Shown in pieces: positions 5,500-6,214 of a stretch of 6,214 nucleotides of DNA. The notes under the pieces were generated by a model that worked only from the letters and a program-made list of their open reading frames with translations, was not told where the DNA came from and made no database searches. Source of the stretch: WVXT01 sp964403285. GTDB taxonomy: Bacteria; UBA6262; WVXT01. Position numbers and translations under genes: made by a program. Location of the stretch: contig CAYOFG010000076.1 of assembly GCA_964403285.1 (NCBI GenBank), positions 1 through 6,214 on the forward strand, written 5' to 3'. Positions within the stretch are counted from its first letter, which is position 1. Each line of letters opens with the position of its first letter.

Positions 5500-6176
5500 T
5501 TAATACTAAAATTTTTATTATTTAAAATCCTATCCAAGACAGATTGAATCATAAAAACAGCATCTCCATCATTTGCTTTGTAACCGGTAGGATGCGCGCA
5601 ATTATGCCTAATTACTATTAGAGACTTATAGAACAATTCTGCCGTTGTAGATTCCATCAAATTACATTTGTCTAAAAGGCGATATACCATTTCCTCACTA
5701 TATAGCTTTAATTCCTCAAGGCAATTACAGTCCTTTAGCCTACCTTTTAAATATGTCGGAGTTTTGCTAGATGTCCTCATTTTTACAATTTCATTCTGGA
5801 AGGAAGTAAATCCTAAATCTTTCTCAATCTTCCTATGGACTCGAAACGTTCCAGTATTCCAAGCCATCAAAATAGACCCTCTATAGCAATTTGCCTCAAA
5901 ACATTCAAGAGATTCTATTAAATAGCTTGCTTCATCTTGGTCTATAGTTTTTCCGACTAAATTATTTATTCGAGTTTTCAAATTTTTAATATTTGTTTTT
6001 ATTGAAATATCTGGGTTCGGGAAATATTCTTGTTTAAATTCTTTCTTGCCCAAAATTTTCTGCGCTTGCTTTACTTCTTTTGAAGAAAGGTCTAGGTCTT
6101 TTAGTTTTGTTACTTCTTTCTTTTTTGTTTTAATCCTACTAGACCTTTTTCTAGATATACTAGTGTAATGCGTCAT
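5496..6176 (-). CDS. HEPN-like domain protein (226 aa), putative ribonuclease or nucleotide-binding partner
   Basis: The C-terminal two-thirds reads as an all-helical HEPN domain. A helix carries EASYLIESLECFEANCYRGSI, the usual 'A..C...g.yRgAi' pattern (about 82-102), followed by ILMAWNT. The last helices carry R190-HNCA-H195-P, an R-x4-H motif that in HEPN RNases forms the metal-independent active site. Residues 1-60 are lysine-rich and probably disordered or nucleic-acid binding. The gene is markedly AT-rich: 11 G+C in the 60 bases 5941-6000. It is the first gene of the pair and overlaps the radical SAM start by ATGA. The ATG at 6176 is chosen because no other methionine occurs until residue 104. 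The frame stays open to the window edge (12 further codons), so the real start could lie outside. HEPN RNases are common in toxin-antitoxin, abortive infection and CRISPR effectors, but some HEPN proteins are not enzymes. The HEPN call is by eye from the motif and helix pattern. Confidence 0.7.
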   Translation of the reverse strand: MTHYTSISRKRSSRIKTKKKEVTKLKDLDLSSKEVKQAQKILGKKEFKQEYFPNPDISIKTNIKNLKTRINNLVGKTIDQDEASYLIESLECFEANCYRGSILMAWNTGTFRVHRKIEKDLGFTSFQNEIVKMRTSSKTPTYLKGRLKDCNCLEELKLYSEEMVYRLLDKCNLMESTTAELFYKSLIVIRHNCAHPTGYKANDGDAVFMIQSVLDRILNNKNFSIK

Positions 6177-6214
6177 AAATAACTTGACAAATAGGGATTT
6201 TTGGTGTAAGCTGA

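Noticed and set aside
4468..5886. Plus-strand frames of 63 and 72 codons inside the radical SAM and HEPN genes
   Set aside because: They are antisense to well-supported genes and show no motif of their own.
6184..6212. Perfect TTGACA on the + strand near the right edge, possibly a divergent promoter
   Set aside because: The hexamer 17 bp downstream (TAAGCT) is a poor -10 and the window ends there, so it cannot be judged.
1..6214. CRISPR arrays, insertion sequences and long terminal repeats
   Set aside because: No regularly spaced repeats of 20-40 bp, no DDE or HUH transposase, and no long direct or inverted repeats were seen on reading both strands.

Overview
The window is AT-rich bacterial DNA using the standard code: TGA is a stop in two genes and tryptophan is read from TGG. 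I see no rRNA, tRNA, CRISPR array or IS element. The best guess for the host is a Patescibacteria/CPR (Parcubacteria-like) genome or an element living in one. This rests on the look of the recombinases, the small lysine-rich proteins and the absence of clear Shine-Dalgarno sites before any gene. It is an inference without a database search.

Layout, left to right. Bases 1-202 hold no large gene but carry two pairs of short direct repeats. A 47-residue lysine-rich ORF on the + strand (203-346) follows and converges on the minus-strand genes. Bases 363-3873 are a minus-strand recombination module transcribed right to left: a 523-residue large serine recombinase (2302-3873), a 95-residue probable winged-helix protein (1992-2279) and a second, diverged 536-residue large serine recombinase (363-1973). 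A strong terminator-like hairpin overlaps the stop codon of the first recombinase, and its U-tract runs straight into the start codon of the small gene. Bases 3874-4398 have no convincing gene. Instead they hold a GC-richer block full of inverted repeats, including a nested stem at 4162-4215, a 7-bp hairpin at 4226-4245 and a perfect 16-bp palindrome at 4376-4391. Bases 4399-6176 are a second minus-strand operon of two genes overlapping by ATGA: an upstream HEPN-like protein with an RNCAH-type R-x4-H motif, and a downstream cobalamin-binding-type radical SAM enzyme.

Reading it together: the tandem serine recombinases with a small probable DNA-binding partner look like the integration/excision module of a mobile element, comparable in layout (not necessarily in homology) to the ccrA/ccrB pair of staphylococcal cassettes. 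The HEPN plus radical SAM pair could be cargo. HEPN proteins with R-x4-6-H motifs are often RNases of toxin-antitoxin and phage-defence systems, so a defence or RNA-modification/cleavage role is a reasonable hypothesis but is not shown by the sequence. The most unusual items are the HEPN/radical SAM coupling, the terminator abutting a start codon, and the structured non-coding block between the two modules.
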